Positions 36,275 through 45,067 of a DNA stretch of 64,000 nt are shown one piece after another (within the stretch, counting starts at the first letter, position 1; each line of letters opens with the position of its first letter). The notes below the pieces were generated by a model. The model was not told the DNA's origin and ran no database searches. It saw only the letters and a program-made list of their open reading frames with translations. Source of the stretch: Methanosarcina mazei S-6 (GTDB taxonomy: Archaea; Halobacteriota; Methanosarcinia; Methanosarcinales; Methanosarcinaceae). The translations under genes and the position numbers were made by a program. The DNA lies in NCBI RefSeq assembly GCF_000970205.1, contig NZ_CP009512.1, forward strand, positions 1,054,001 to 1,118,000, given 5' to 3'.

Positions 36275-37274
36275 AAAATCGGCGAAAAAGACAGGTTAAA
36301 GCAGTTTTTTCTTTAAAATCACATATGCAAAAAGTATATTCTTAAATCAAAAATACGATTATATCAATGGGAAATTCCTCTCCACACCCGAGAGGTTAAT
36401 TAAAACCTTCTTATTCTTTTTTACCATCTCTTTTTTACTTCTGTGCTGTTTTGAGATACCAGAAAAATATTTGTCAACCACCCGGAGTTCCAGTAATCAC
36501 CTGTGTTTTATTCCATTTTTATATATTTTTGATTTATTCCATTTTATACATTTTTTATCCATTCCATTTTATACATTTTTTATCCCGTTAAAACAGTTTA
36601 ACGTTTCATTTACTCAAACCAGCTATTTAATAAAGTTTTTTCATTCAGTTGTCTATCTGCCATCTGTTTGTCTACCATTATGACTTCATTGTTAACATCA
36701 TTAACTTCTTATCACTACTTCCAGGCCATATCAATAGCGCTAACTTCATAATCAATATTATTGCATTACTTCGGGATCACAAGTATTTAATCAAAAAAGT
36801 TTATGGTTTTCATCCACATTTTCATCTTTTAGAAGTTTCTTCAGAAAATTTATTTATATGAAAGGTTCTGAAAATTCAGTTTTATTTTTATTTAATGTAT
36901 TTAAAAGCAGCTTTTTAGAAAAACAGAGAAAAATATTCTTAAATGCAATTTTTAGTGAACTAAAACTGTTTTTTAAGGCAAATAAAGCTTTTTAATTACG
37001 CAAAAATATAAATTTTACGCATAGATATTTTCATATATGACTAAATTATATTAATAAGAATTAGGTTGAGGCACTTAAGTATATTTATTAAGAAGAATGC
37101 CCTGGAAAGGTTAACCTCTGTTAATTGAATAAAACATGATGAATAGCCTTATTCAAAGTAATGTTAACCGGAGTAACAGTATAAGATATAATTATAATTT
37201 AGAATATATTAAATTTAAAACATAAGTAGATATTTATATTAATTCACTCTATAATGGTTCTTCGGGTGATTTTA
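36275..37274. other. 1-kb AT-rich spacer between two paralogous regulators
   Basis: No gene can be supported. About 36507-36585 carries three units of a roughly 25-bp T-rich repeat (ATTCCATTTTATACATTTTTTATCC). TATA-like tracts near 37025-37055 and 37195-37240 precede the next gene. A long untranslated leader or an unrecognised small RNA could lie here. Confidence 0.45.
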
Positions 37275-37688
37275 ATGGTAGATGAAAGTGGTTCAGCTAT
37301 AGAAACTACTGACATGACAAATGAAACCCCTATATGTATGGGGTCAAGCGAATACGAAATGATTGAATTGTTCAGAAAGATTAATGTCAGCAGGCCAATT
37401 GCTCTTACCCTAGCCTGTCTTGCAAAGGGAAGGGAAATCTCTTCCCAGAGCATTGAAATGGTGTCTGGCCTGAGACAGCCGGAAGTCAGTGTTGCAATGC
37501 GCTACCTCCGCGAAAACAACTGGATTGATATCCGGGAAGAAAAGAAATCAAAAGGTAAGGGCAGACCGATCAAGCTGTATAGACTTACAGTCCCTATGGA
37601 CCGCATTGTCAGCAAGATCGAAGAAGAAATCATAGCCGAAAGCAAACTTGTGCTGAGGAACATAGAACGCCTGAAGCACATAGCCTGA
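37275..37688 (+). CDS. Winged-helix transcriptional regulator B
   Basis: A 137-aa paralogue of the protein at 35873-36274, matching it from SEYEMIELFRKINVSRPIAL to the end, with recognition region EISSQSIEMVSGLRQPEVSV and wing KGRPIKLYRL nearly unchanged. The two probably bind similar DNA, while the N-terminal 25 residues differ. ATG 37275 is chosen because GGGTGAT lies 4 nt before it; ATG 37254 would add seven residues without a site. A product of local gene duplication. Confidence 0.82.
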   Translation: MVDESGSAIETTDMTNETPICMGSSEYEMIELFRKINVSRPIALTLACLAKGREISSQSIEMVSGLRQPEVSVAMRYLRENNWIDIREEKKSKGKGRPIKLYRLTVPMDRIVSKIEEEIIAESKLVLRNIERLKHIA

Positions 37689-38050
37689 AATTTATGAAAG
37701 GGAACGGAATGGGGTCAGAGTCGGGTGCAAGCTCCCATACAGCAAATTGCGTTAACCACTTTATCTGAAAGCCATTCTGAATTAAGGGGACTACCCCTAC
37801 CCTAACTTTTTTATTAAGGGCAATTTTCTTGCAACAACTTTTCTTCATAATGTTTCTACATCAATCGTTTTTCACAACGTTTCTACATCAATTTTCTCAG
37901 TAACTTTTCTACATCAGTTTCTCTATTGCCAAGGTTATTGATTCAAAATTACGGCCAGCAATAGATTTTCAATCCCGATACTTTCTGAATCAAAGCCAGC
38001 AGAAGGGTATTCTAAAATACCTGTAATGATGCAAAAGAAAATAATAAATT

Positions 38051-38167
38051 TACAGGATCAGGATAACAAATTTAGACCAGGGTAGAAAATTTAGACCAGG
38101 ATAGAAAATTTAGACCAGGATAGAAAATTTAGACCAGGATAGAAAATTTAGACCAGGATAGAAAATT
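38051..38167. repeat. 19-bp tandem repeat, five copies plus a degenerate one
   Basis: TAGACCAGGATAGAAAATT is repeated head to tail at 38073-38167; the first unit has GGG for GGA, and a weaker unit precedes it from 38051. It lies downstream of regulator B and 37 bp from the 3' end of tRNA-Ile 1. No ORF uses it. The rest of 37689-38050 shows a small GGGGACTACCCC hairpin and nothing else. Confidence 0.95.
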
Positions 38168-38204
38168 TACAGGGAATCGGGATTAAATATAGTAAAAAAG
38201 TATA

Positions 38205-38278
38205 TGGGCCCGCTGCGATTCGAACGCAGGACCTCACGGTTATCAGCCGTGCGCTCCACCAAGCTAAGCTACGGGCCC
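38205..38278 (-). tRNA. tRNA-Ile (GAU), copy 1
   Basis: A 74-nt cloverleaf read on -: acceptor GGGCCCG with CGGGCCC, D arm GCTTAGCTTGGTGGAGC, anticodon stem CACGG/CCGTG with loop CTGATAA giving anticodon GAU, T arm CTGCGTTCGAATCGCAG, and discriminator A. No intron and no encoded CCA. AAATTATATATG about 20-30 nt upstream is its TATA box. Confidence 0.97.
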
Positions 38279-38340
38279 GAAAGGAATACATATATAATTT
38301 AATAACCTGAACTCTCCGAAAAGAGGTCATTGGATTGTGG

Positions 38341-38414
38341 TGGGCCCGCTGCGATTCGAACGCAGGACCTCACGGTTATCAGCCGTGCGCTCCACCAGGC
38401 TAAGCTACGGGCCC
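38341..38414 (-). tRNA. tRNA-Ile (GAU), copy 2
   Basis: Identical to copy 1 except one base in the D loop (GCCTGG for GCTTGG). The copies are 62 bp apart on the same strand. No obvious TATA box is seen upstream of this one, so the two may be co-transcribed, with the internal TATA of copy 1 as an extra promoter. Confidence 0.97.
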
Positions 38415-38640
38415 AGATGTCAGGTTATTTCGAATTATCAGAGTTGAAAGGCTTTTTTAGGGAAAGCGTCCCAATCCGACAACACTTCTAATACTCGATT
38501 TACTACTTATAACTTTTGCTCGAATATTTGGGATTCTGCATGTCCTAAATTTTATTTACAGGAAGCTGAGCCCCTATGGCGACAGTTTTATATACGATAT
38601 TGAGTGTATGAGGAGTGCTGACAAAGCAAAAGCACAACAT

Positions 38641-38712
38641 GGGCCGGTAGATCAGGGGAAGATCGCTACCTTGGCATGGTAGAGGCCTCGGGTTCAATTC
38701 CCGACCGGTCCA
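38641..38712 (+). tRNA. tRNA-Ala (GGC)
   Basis: A 72-nt cloverleaf: acceptor GGGCCGG with CCGGTCC, anticodon stem CTACC/GGTAG with loop TTGGCAT giving GGC, T arm TCGGGTTCAATTCCCGA, discriminator A. TTTATATAC at about 38588-38596 is a good TATA box. The DNA between 38415 and 38640 holds no other gene. Confidence 0.95.
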
Positions 38713-38727
38713 CTTAAAAATATTTAT

Positions 38728-38819
38728 ATTCGATTTCTCTTTTTAAATTGTTATTAAAATTTGATCTCTCTTTTTAAATTGTTATTAAAATTCGATTTCT
38801 TTTTTGAATTATTATTAAA
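38728..38819 (+). repeat. 31-bp T-rich tandem repeat, three copies
   Basis: Units ATTCGATTTCTCTTTTTAAA followed by TTGTTATTAAA lie just after tRNA-Ala. The TTTTT tracts could end RNA polymerase transcription of the tRNA, since archaeal termination needs only oligo-T. Confidence 0.85.
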
Positions 38820-38831
38820 ATTGACTCAGTT

Positions 38832-38878
38832 CCAAAATCTAGTGATTTTTGATTTTTATGGTTATCACTAGATTTTGG
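38832..38878. repeat. Perfect 15-bp inverted repeat
   Basis: CCAAAATCTAGTGAT (38832-38846) and ATCACTAGATTTTGG (38864-38878) with a 17-nt T-rich loop. It could be a bidirectional terminator between tRNA-Ala and the convergent surface-protein gene, or the ends of a tiny element. The remainder to 39066 shows no gene. Confidence 0.8.
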
Positions 38879-39066
38879 CATTGTGTCTTAAAATTCGTTT
38901 TTAGATTATTATTAAAGATTATCTCCCTGGGAATTGTTTTACCATAGTTTGCAGTGATTACAGAATGATTCACTTTATAGCTGTCAATTCCGGAAGAATA
39001 CCTTTTTTAACAAAAAAGTATGAAAAATGAAACGCAGTGAAACGTTTCATTTTACTTTTCGCCTGA

Positions 39067-41385
39067 TCATTTTGGAATCGTTTTATAAATCAATATACAT
39101 ATCAGGCTTAATAAGAGAATGCCTGCTATGCTGTATACAGGAGAAGCATCAGGGAATTTCATTTTTTCTTTCTGCCCCGAATTTGTCCCGGCATTAGATC
39201 CCGCAGTTCCATCATCTTCTCCCTGCAGAGCCCGCGTTTCCAGCCCGTTTTCCTCTCTGGAAATATTCCCTGCACTACCTGCCGCTTCACCTGTTATCAC
39301 AAAAAAGGAGAAGCCAGGGACATGGGCTATGAAATACAGAAATTTATCATCTTCCTCTGAGAGTTTAGCTTCAAGTTTCGACCATTTTTTATCGCTGTAT
39401 CTGTTCAGTACAATCGAGTCCGGGTCAATGTTTTTATCCCGAATCCAGGATTTTTCAACTTTGAAACAGATAACCGGATTTTCAATATTCTTTGAGCTTG
39501 CAAAACCGCTGTTTCCCACCCACACGTTAAATGATTTGTAAGTCTCTCCTCCAGGTATTTTAGAAACAAGTGTAGATTTGCTTTTTAATTCTTCTACGAT
39601 TGTTGTGGTCTTTCCTGCATTCTTCTTGGGGTCAAATCCCACATATACTACACAAGTAGCATTCTTTGTGAAATCAAACTTTACAGCCTTGCCGTTTTGA
39701 ATGAAAGTCTGTGAAATTTCTTTTGTTTTAACGTTTCTTGCGGGTTCGGGAGATCCACCACCGCCTCCGCCACTGCTGCTTCCGCTGCTGCTCCCTCCAC
39801 TGCTGCTTCCTCCACTACTGCTTCCTCCCTCATTGCTCCCATCGTTACTGCTTCCTCCCTCATTGCTCCCATCGTTGCTGCTTCCTCCTGAATTGGTCGC
39901 TTCCAGCACAATTATTGTAGCAGTCTTTGAAGCTGTCCCATTGGAATTGCTTACTGTCAGATTCGAGGTGTAAGTTCCTGCAGTATTATACACATAAACA
40001 AAACTTGTTTCACCTGAGTCTTTTATTCCGTCACCGTTAGCGTCCCAGCTTCTTGAAGCTGCATTTTGTGAAAGGTCTGTGAATAAAACAGACAGGGGAG
40101 GATAACCGGTGGTGGTATTGGCGTTGAAATTTGCTGCAGGGAGGATAGGAGCTTCTTTTTTCAGCACGGTTATTACAGCGGTTTTTGTAGAAGTCCCGTT
40201 TTCATTGATTACTGTCAGGTTGACAGTAAAGTCTGCGGGGTATCCATACACAAAAACCGGATTCTGTTCTACAGAGTCATATTTCCCATTGTCGTTAAAG
40301 TCCCATCTCCAGGAAACCGCATTTTTCGAAAGGTCTGTAAACGCGACAGTAAGAGGGACACTCCCATACGTTGTATTTGCCCTGAAATCTGCTTCAGGAA
40401 GTACAGGCTCAGTCTCCGTCCCTGGGGTTACCAGGGGCAGATAATCAATCTCTTTTTCATCAATATAATATGGTTGCTCGGCTATGCCATCTCCATTTAA
40501 ATCGTAATGCGTCTGGGAAAAGCCTTTGCCATCAGGTTTTGCCCAGTAATTTCCTGCAATATAAGGGCCACCTACAATATTATTCTCTGCGGTTCTGGTA
40601 GTATTCCACATGTCTGGAAAATCATGATACTCCCCGAAAATTATATTGTTAGAGTTATAAAAATTATTATTGTAAATCGTACTACCACCGTGTCCGTTAT
40701 GGAAAATTCCAGACTCTTTATTGGACGTGATAGTGTTCCCCACAATTGTGGCACCGCCTTCGTACATCAGGGCTATACCCTGACCATTTTCCGCAATTAT
40801 ATTGCTCTCAATTTGTGGATACCCTAAATCTCCCACAGTGATGCCTGTGCCACATTTTGAAACCCTGTTGTTGTTGATAATAGCGTTGAAATAACATTCG
40901 CCGACATAAATTCCAGTCCCACAACTTGAGATATCATTATCATTTATTGTAAAGGTGGAATATATATTCGTGTCAATGCCGGTGCCGTGGTCCAGTATTA
41001 TATTATTTTCAATTATACTGTCAGCGTATTCTTCAAGTGCTATGGCGTAAGAACTGCCAGTGCCCTTCAGAGTGAAACCTTTAATGGCTATTCTCTGTGC
41101 GTTTTGCGTAAGATAAAAGCCATTTCCCTGAATTACCGTGTCCTCAGGATTTTCTGATTGAGACTGAATTCTTAAACTGGATGTATCGAGGGTAATATCC
41201 CCCTCGTAAGTACCGGGATTTACAATTATAGTATCCCCGTTAACTGCGGCGTTTACCGCAGACTGGATAGTCGTATAGTTTCCTGTTCCGTCGTCATCAA
41301 CATAAAGCGTCATAGCTGCCGTACTGCCAGTAATAACCTGAAATGCAAGAACCAGCGTGAATAAGATAGATAATTCTCTTTTCAT
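39067..41385 (-). CDS. Cell-surface beta-helix protein with PKD and PGF-pre-PGF domains
   Basis: The 772-aa surface protein has a signal peptide (MKRELSILFTLVLAFQVITG), then a right-handed parallel beta-helix (about 25-300) with NosD-type repeats such as GIYVGECYFNAIINNNRVSK. Two PKD domains follow at about 320-400 and 415-490 (SWRWDFNDNG), then a Gly/Ser/Asn repeat linker (GGSSNDGSNE). A PGF-pre-PGF-type domain spans about 550-700 (VWVGNSGFA, HVPGFSFFVITG), and a membrane helix with a short basic tail ends it. ATG 41385 is chosen because it begins the signal peptide; ATG 41445 would precede it by 20 residues. Probable role: glycan binding in the envelope. Confidence 0.87.
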   Translation of the reverse strand: MKRELSILFTLVLAFQVITGSTAAMTLYVDDDGTGNYTTIQSAVNAAVNGDTIIVNPGTYEGDITLDTSSLRIQSQSENPEDTVIQGNGFYLTQNAQRIAIKGFTLKGTGSSYAIALEEYADSIIENNIILDHGTGIDTNIYSTFTINDNDISSCGTGIYVGECYFNAIINNNRVSKCGTGITVGDLGYPQIESNIIAENGQGIALMYEGGATIVGNTITSNKESGIFHNGHGGSTIYNNNFYNSNNIIFGEYHDFPDMWNTTRTAENNIVGGPYIAGNYWAKPDGKGFSQTHYDLNGDGIAEQPYYIDEKEIDYLPLVTPGTETEPVLPEADFRANTTYGSVPLTVAFTDLSKNAVSWRWDFNDNGKYDSVEQNPVFVYGYPADFTVNLTVINENGTSTKTAVITVLKKEAPILPAANFNANTTTGYPPLSVLFTDLSQNAASRSWDANGDGIKDSGETSFVYVYNTAGTYTSNLTVSNSNGTASKTATIIVLEATNSGGSSNDGSNEGGSSNDGSNEGGSSSGGSSSGGSSSGSSSGGGGGGSPEPARNVKTKEISQTFIQNGKAVKFDFTKNATCVVYVGFDPKKNAGKTTTIVEELKSKSTLVSKIPGGETYKSFNVWVGNSGFASSKNIENPVICFKVEKSWIRDKNIDPDSIVLNRYSDKKWSKLEAKLSEEDDKFLYFIAHVPGFSFFVITGEAAGSAGNISREENGLETRALQGEDDGTAGSNAGTNSGQKEKMKFPDASPVYSIAGILLLSLICILIYKTIPK

Positions 41386-41445
41386 CTTCCACACGAGAAA
41401 AACCCCTGAAAACTTCTTAGCACATGAACTGCAGTGGTAACTCAA

Positions 41446-41867
41446 ATCCCATTTCCAGCCGAATAAGTACCAGCATGGTTACGATTTTTAATTTGAAGGG
41501 TAAAAATACCTGAAACATACTTTTTAAGTTTCAGAAATAATTTATTTTACGAAATTGGCAAAAGATATAAAATTAACTAAATTATCCATATTCAACCCGA
41601 AAATTGGATTTTTTATGTTTAATGAAGGAAAAATCCCAGGCAATGCAGGCGGAATTGCGGCACGGATTGGCGTGCCTGGAATGAAGTCCGGAAGAAGCGT
41701 ATCAAGAAGCGTCTCATTTACTGGCTAAGATTTCCGGAAAATTAAGGTCAGAGCACTTCCGGCTTGATGTGCAGCACAGAATTACCAGTCATTGCAGCCA
41801 TCCTGTGAGAGCTGCCGGATTTGAAGCACGCTACATTTTAAATATTTAAAAAATATAACTGGCATAT
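41446..41867. other. Intergenic region with no supported gene
   Basis: AT-rich upstream part, then moderately GC-rich DNA at 41620-41830. A 37-codon frame (41617-41730, MFNEGKIPGNAGGIAARIGV) lacks a ribosome-binding site and is not called. The interval contains divergent promoters for both neighbours. Confidence 0.4.
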
Positions 41868-42509
41868 ATGCGGAAAGTTACTGCAGCGATAACAGGACTG
41901 GTTCTTCTTTCTTTTATTCTTTCAATCTATTTTTATCCTCAGGTCCCTGACCAGATGGCTACTCACTGGGACTCTCAGGGAGAGGTAAACGGCTATATGT
42001 CAAAGTTCTGGGGGACCTTTTTCATGCCCCTCCTGATTACGGGGCTTGTAATTTTGTTCCTGGTGATTCCGAAAATTGACCCGAGAAAAGAAAACATAGA
42101 AATGTTCAGGAAACACTATGAAGGATTCAGGTTAATATTGATCCTGTTTCTGGTCATGGTTCATCTCCATATACTTCTCTGGAACACAGGAACTCAGATA
42201 AGTCCCAATGCCGTGATTCCGCTCGGTATAGGGCTTCTATTCTATTATGCAGGGGTTCTTACGGAAAATGCAGAGCAAAACTGGTTTATAGGCATCAGGA
42301 CGCCCTGGACTCTGAGCAGTGAGAAGGTATGGAAAAGGACAAACCGTCTTGGAGGGAAATTATTCAGGATAGCAGGAATAACCGCATTCTCAGGAGTTTT
42401 TTTCCCTGAATATGCAATCTACTTCATCCTTGTTCCTGCAGTCATTGTAGTCGTGATTACTGTTGTTTACTCATATCTCGAATATAAAAAAGAACTTAAA
42501 GAAAAATAA
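41868..42509 (+). CDS. SdpI-like membrane protein (DUF1648 and SdpI domains)
   Basis: A 213-aa integral membrane protein. The DUF1648 motif MATHWDSQGEVNGYMSK follows the first helix (5-24). Helices occur at about 50-70, 85-103 and 112-128, and the SdpI-type motif NWFIGIRTPWTLSSEKVWKR-TNRLGG precedes two more. In Bacillus, SdpI gives immunity to the SdpC toxin, but archaeal homologues have no established role. It stands alone on +, with no toxin-like neighbour visible. Confidence 0.85.
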   Translation: MRKVTAAITGLVLLSFILSIYFYPQVPDQMATHWDSQGEVNGYMSKFWGTFFMPLLITGLVILFLVIPKIDPRKENIEMFRKHYEGFRLILILFLVMVHLHILLWNTGTQISPNAVIPLGIGLLFYYAGVLTENAEQNWFIGIRTPWTLSSEKVWKRTNRLGGKLFRIAGITAFSGVFFPEYAIYFILVPAVIVVVITVVYSYLEYKKELKEK

Positions 42510-42694
42510 GCAGAGTTAAAAAACAGCCAGCAGAGAAGATGGATAAGAATCCAAATCCTGAGCCGAACTCCAGAAAGTAGGATTTAAAGATTTCCGTAAT
42601 TTTTATTTACTGAAGTCCTATTTTAACCGTTTTCCAGCGCCTTTTTTATCAGTACGTTTATGTAACATGCTTTCGTTTTGTCCTATTGATTGTT

Positions 42695-43177
42695 ATGACT
42701 GAGGATATAATTGAAAATTCGAATAAAGTAGTCGAAAAAGGAGATGCTGTATCCGTCCATTATGTAGGTAAACTTGATGACGGAACGGTATTCGACACAT
42801 CGGAAAAAGAAGAAGCCATGGAGGCAGGCATATACAACGAAATGAGGGACTATGAACCTCTGAAATTCACCGTCGGAGCCGGACAGATGATCAAAGGCTT
42901 TGACGAAGGTGTGGTCGGAATGAAAGCGGGGGAAGAAAAAATCCTTAAAATCCCTCCAGAGGAAGCATATGGGGAATACGTGGAAGAATATGCAAGGGAA
43001 CTTCCGCGTGATGCTGTGGATTTCGTTCCGGAAGTAGGGATGCAGCTGGCTACGGAAACCGGGCTCAGAGGCACTGTGACAGAAGTAGGCGAGGAAAATT
43101 TTGTTATTGATTCCAACCATGCACTTGCAGGCAAGACCCTTACATTCAAAGTAAAGGTCATTTCAGTGGAGGAATGA
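42695..43177 (+). CDS. FKBP-type peptidyl-prolyl isomerase 1 (cytosolic)
   Basis: A 160-aa protein of the SlyD-like archaeal FKBP type: VEKGDAVSVHYVGKLDDGTV with catalytic-site residues, VGAGQMIKGFDEGVVGMKAG, and the inserted chaperone-type flap, ending NHALAGKTLTFKVKVISVEE. No signal is present, so it acts in the cytosol. ATG 42695 is used; TTG 42686 is in frame but no site supports it. A TATA box at about 42657-42664 predicts a leader of only about ten bases. Its stop overlaps the next FKBP start (ATGA). Confidence 0.92.
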   Translation: MTEDIIENSNKVVEKGDAVSVHYVGKLDDGTVFDTSEKEEAMEAGIYNEMRDYEPLKFTVGAGQMIKGFDEGVVGMKAGEEKILKIPPEEAYGEYVEEYARELPRDAVDFVPEVGMQLATETGLRGTVTEVGEENFVIDSNHALAGKTLTFKVKVISVEE

Positions 43178-43737
43178 AAAAAATGAGGGTCGGGAAGAGT
43201 ACAATATATTTCCTGACAATGCTGCTTCTGGCAAGTATGGTTTTAGGAAGCGGATGCACGGATAACGGCAGCGGAGACGGCAGGGCTGTAAAAGCAGGAG
43301 ATACGGTCCAGGTAGATTATGTGGGAAAATTTGAGAATGGCACCGTTTTTGATACTTCTATAGAAGAAGAAGCACAGGAAGCAGGCATATACAATGCACA
43401 GAGAGAGTATGTACCCCTGAACCTTACTGCTGGTTCCGGCCAGGTAATTGAGGGTTTTGATGAAGGGCTGATAGGAATGAAGGAGGGCGAAGAGAAAACC
43501 CTGACTATTCCTCCTGAGAAAGCCTATGGGGAATACAATGAAAGCTGGGTTCAGGCAGTCCCTCTTGAAGAGCTCAATATGTCAGAAAAGCCTGAAGTAG
43601 GGCAGGTATACAGCAGCATATACGGAGGCCAGTTTAAAGTCATTGCCGTAAATGAGACGCACGTTACTTTTGACCCTAACCATGAACTCGCAGGCGAGAC
43701 TCTTGTTTTCGATGTAAAGCTCGTATCAATCGAGTGA
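43174..43737 (+). CDS. FKBP-type peptidyl-prolyl isomerase 2 (lipoprotein)
   Basis: An exported paralogue of the gene it overlaps: 187 aa with a basic start, a hydrophobic stretch (YFLTMLLLASMVL) and a lipobox LGSGC with the acylated Cys near residue 28. The FKBP domain begins VKAGDTVQVDYVGKFENGTV and has YSSIYGGQFKVI in the flap. Several NxS/T sequons (NGT, NLT, NES, NMS, NET) agree with an extracellular place. It probably folds secreted or surface proteins. Confidence 0.92.
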   Translation: MKKMRVGKSTIYFLTMLLLASMVLGSGCTDNGSGDGRAVKAGDTVQVDYVGKFENGTVFDTSIEEEAQEAGIYNAQREYVPLNLTAGSGQVIEGFDEGLIGMKEGEEKTLTIPPEKAYGEYNESWVQAVPLEELNMSEKPEVGQVYSSIYGGQFKVIAVNETHVTFDPNHELAGETLVFDVKLVSIE

Positions 43738-43865
43738 TGTTAAGTTAATTGAACCGGTCCAGAACCGGTTTATATTTCTTTAATTAGATTCATCTGTCCG
43801 GCATTCCGGAATTTTTCCTGGCTGCCGGAAAAGCTTCAGAGAAAAAAATAACAGGAGAAGGGAGA

Positions 43866-44348
43866 ATGGAGAACCCCCGGACTGTAAAAAAGGGAGATTA
43901 TGTCCTTATTGATTACACTGGAAAATTTGAAAATGGAACGGTATTTGACACCACTCTAAAAGAGAAAGCTCTTGAGGCCGGAATATATGGTGAAGAAAAG
44001 GACTACAGGCCTTTCTTTTTCAGGACAGATACCCGGCAGGTGATAAAAGGCATTGATGAAGGCGTCCTTGGGATGCGGGAAGGAGAAGAAAAAACCCTTA
44101 AAATACCTCCCGCAGAAGCCTACGGAGAACATAAAGATTATCTCGTCCAGAAAATCCCTCTTCTCCGGCTTGAACTGAAAGAGCCTCCGGAGCCGGGAAA
44201 GACAATCATAACCCCCGGAGGAAGGATAGTTAAGGTGCTTAACTCCACGGAAACTTACGCAATCCTTGACTTTAACCATGAGCTTGCAGGCAAAACCCTG
44301 ATCCTTGAAATAAAGCTCGTCTCCATCGTGAACAGGCCTGAAATGTGA
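43866..44348 (+). CDS. FKBP-type peptidyl-prolyl isomerase 3 (cytosolic)
   Basis: A third paralogue, 160 aa, without signal sequence: VKKGDYVLIDYTGKFENGTV, DTRQVIKGIDEGVLGMREGE, ending NHELAGKTLILEIKLVSIVN. GGAGAAGGGAGA precedes the ATG. The gap of 128 bp after gene 2 contains the palindrome AACCGGTCCAGAACCGGTT near 43750 and TATA-like TTATATTTC, so it probably has its own promoter. The flap is more basic than in copies 1 and 2. Confidence 0.9.
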   Translation: MENPRTVKKGDYVLIDYTGKFENGTVFDTTLKEKALEAGIYGEEKDYRPFFFRTDTRQVIKGIDEGVLGMREGEEKTLKIPPAEAYGEHKDYLVQKIPLLRLELKEPPEPGKTIITPGGRIVKVLNSTETYAILDFNHELAGKTLILEIKLVSIVNRPEM

Positions 44349-44533
44349 GCCGATCCCTGAATAAAACGTAAAGCGGTTCCGGGATACAGAGTCCGGAATG
44401 TATAACCTGCATGAAATATAAAGATGCGAAATTCTACTCATCCTGAGGTCTAATCTGGTTCTTGAAATAGATTTATCTTCATTAAAATTCAATATAAGTT
44501 AATTCAGGAACCAAGACTGGACAGTGATGAAAG

Positions 44534-44929
44534 ATGGAAAAGGAAGAGAAAGTCGTGGTGGTGCTGCTTATTATGGCACTGTCGTCTCTTTCGACAGCAT
44601 ACGTATTTTTCGGTTCGGAACTTGCAGGTGCGGGACAATCAGGAGAAAGAGCCCTTCAATACACCCACGAATCAGGTGTTGGGGAAAAAGTAACTCTTGA
44701 CGCTGAGGTTTTAAGCAAGAGGTTTACATACACCGGAGAGCACCTCCTTTTAGATGTGGATTTCGACTCGGAAGTCCTGAGCGTTTTTATCCCGAAGAAC
44801 GCAGGAGCTGAAGCCCTGAACAGCATGATCCATGAAGGGGACCTAATAAGCATAACAGGTACTGTCTCAGAATATAAGGGGAAAAAAGAGATAAATGTGG
44901 AAAAGAAAGAAGATATCACGCTGAAGTAA
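44534..44929 (+). CDS. Membrane-anchored OB-fold protein
   Basis: A 131-aa protein with an N-terminal membrane anchor (about 7-26, VVVVLLIMALSSLSTAYVFF) and one OB-fold-like domain from VGEKVTLDAEVLSKRFTYTG to GDLISITGTVSEYKGKKEIN. The pattern resembles tRNA_anti-like or NirD-type nucleic-acid-binding OB folds seen outside the membrane in methanogens. The function is unknown. It is a single gene between the FKBP cluster and the nucleotidyltransferase. Confidence 0.75.
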   Translation: MEKEEKVVVVLLIMALSSLSTAYVFFGSELAGAGQSGERALQYTHESGVGEKVTLDAEVLSKRFTYTGEHLLLDVDFDSEVLSVFIPKNAGAEALNSMIHEGDLISITGTVSEYKGKKEINVEKKEDITLK

Positions 44930-45067
44930 TACCTTGCTATGAAAACCGACATTTTATCATTAAATTTTACGGTATCACCCTCTCTCTGGAATAACCGTTA
45001 TCAATAAACTTCAAAATGGAACAATATATCGTTAACAATATATCCATAGAACAACATTGGGAAAAAT

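Noticed and set aside
39681-39973. Proline/leucine- or alanine/glutamate-rich ORFs opposite the surface protein
   Set aside because: They are frames of the Gly/Ser/Asn repeat linker of the gene at 39067-41385.
41617-41730. 37-codon ORF between the surface protein and the SdpI-like gene
   Set aside because: No ribosome-binding site, no recognisable domain, ends without relation to neighbours.
41868-42509. Toxin-immunity module suggested by the SdpI domain
   Set aside because: No SdpC-like toxin or SdpR-like regulator is adjacent; SdpI homologues are common as single genes.
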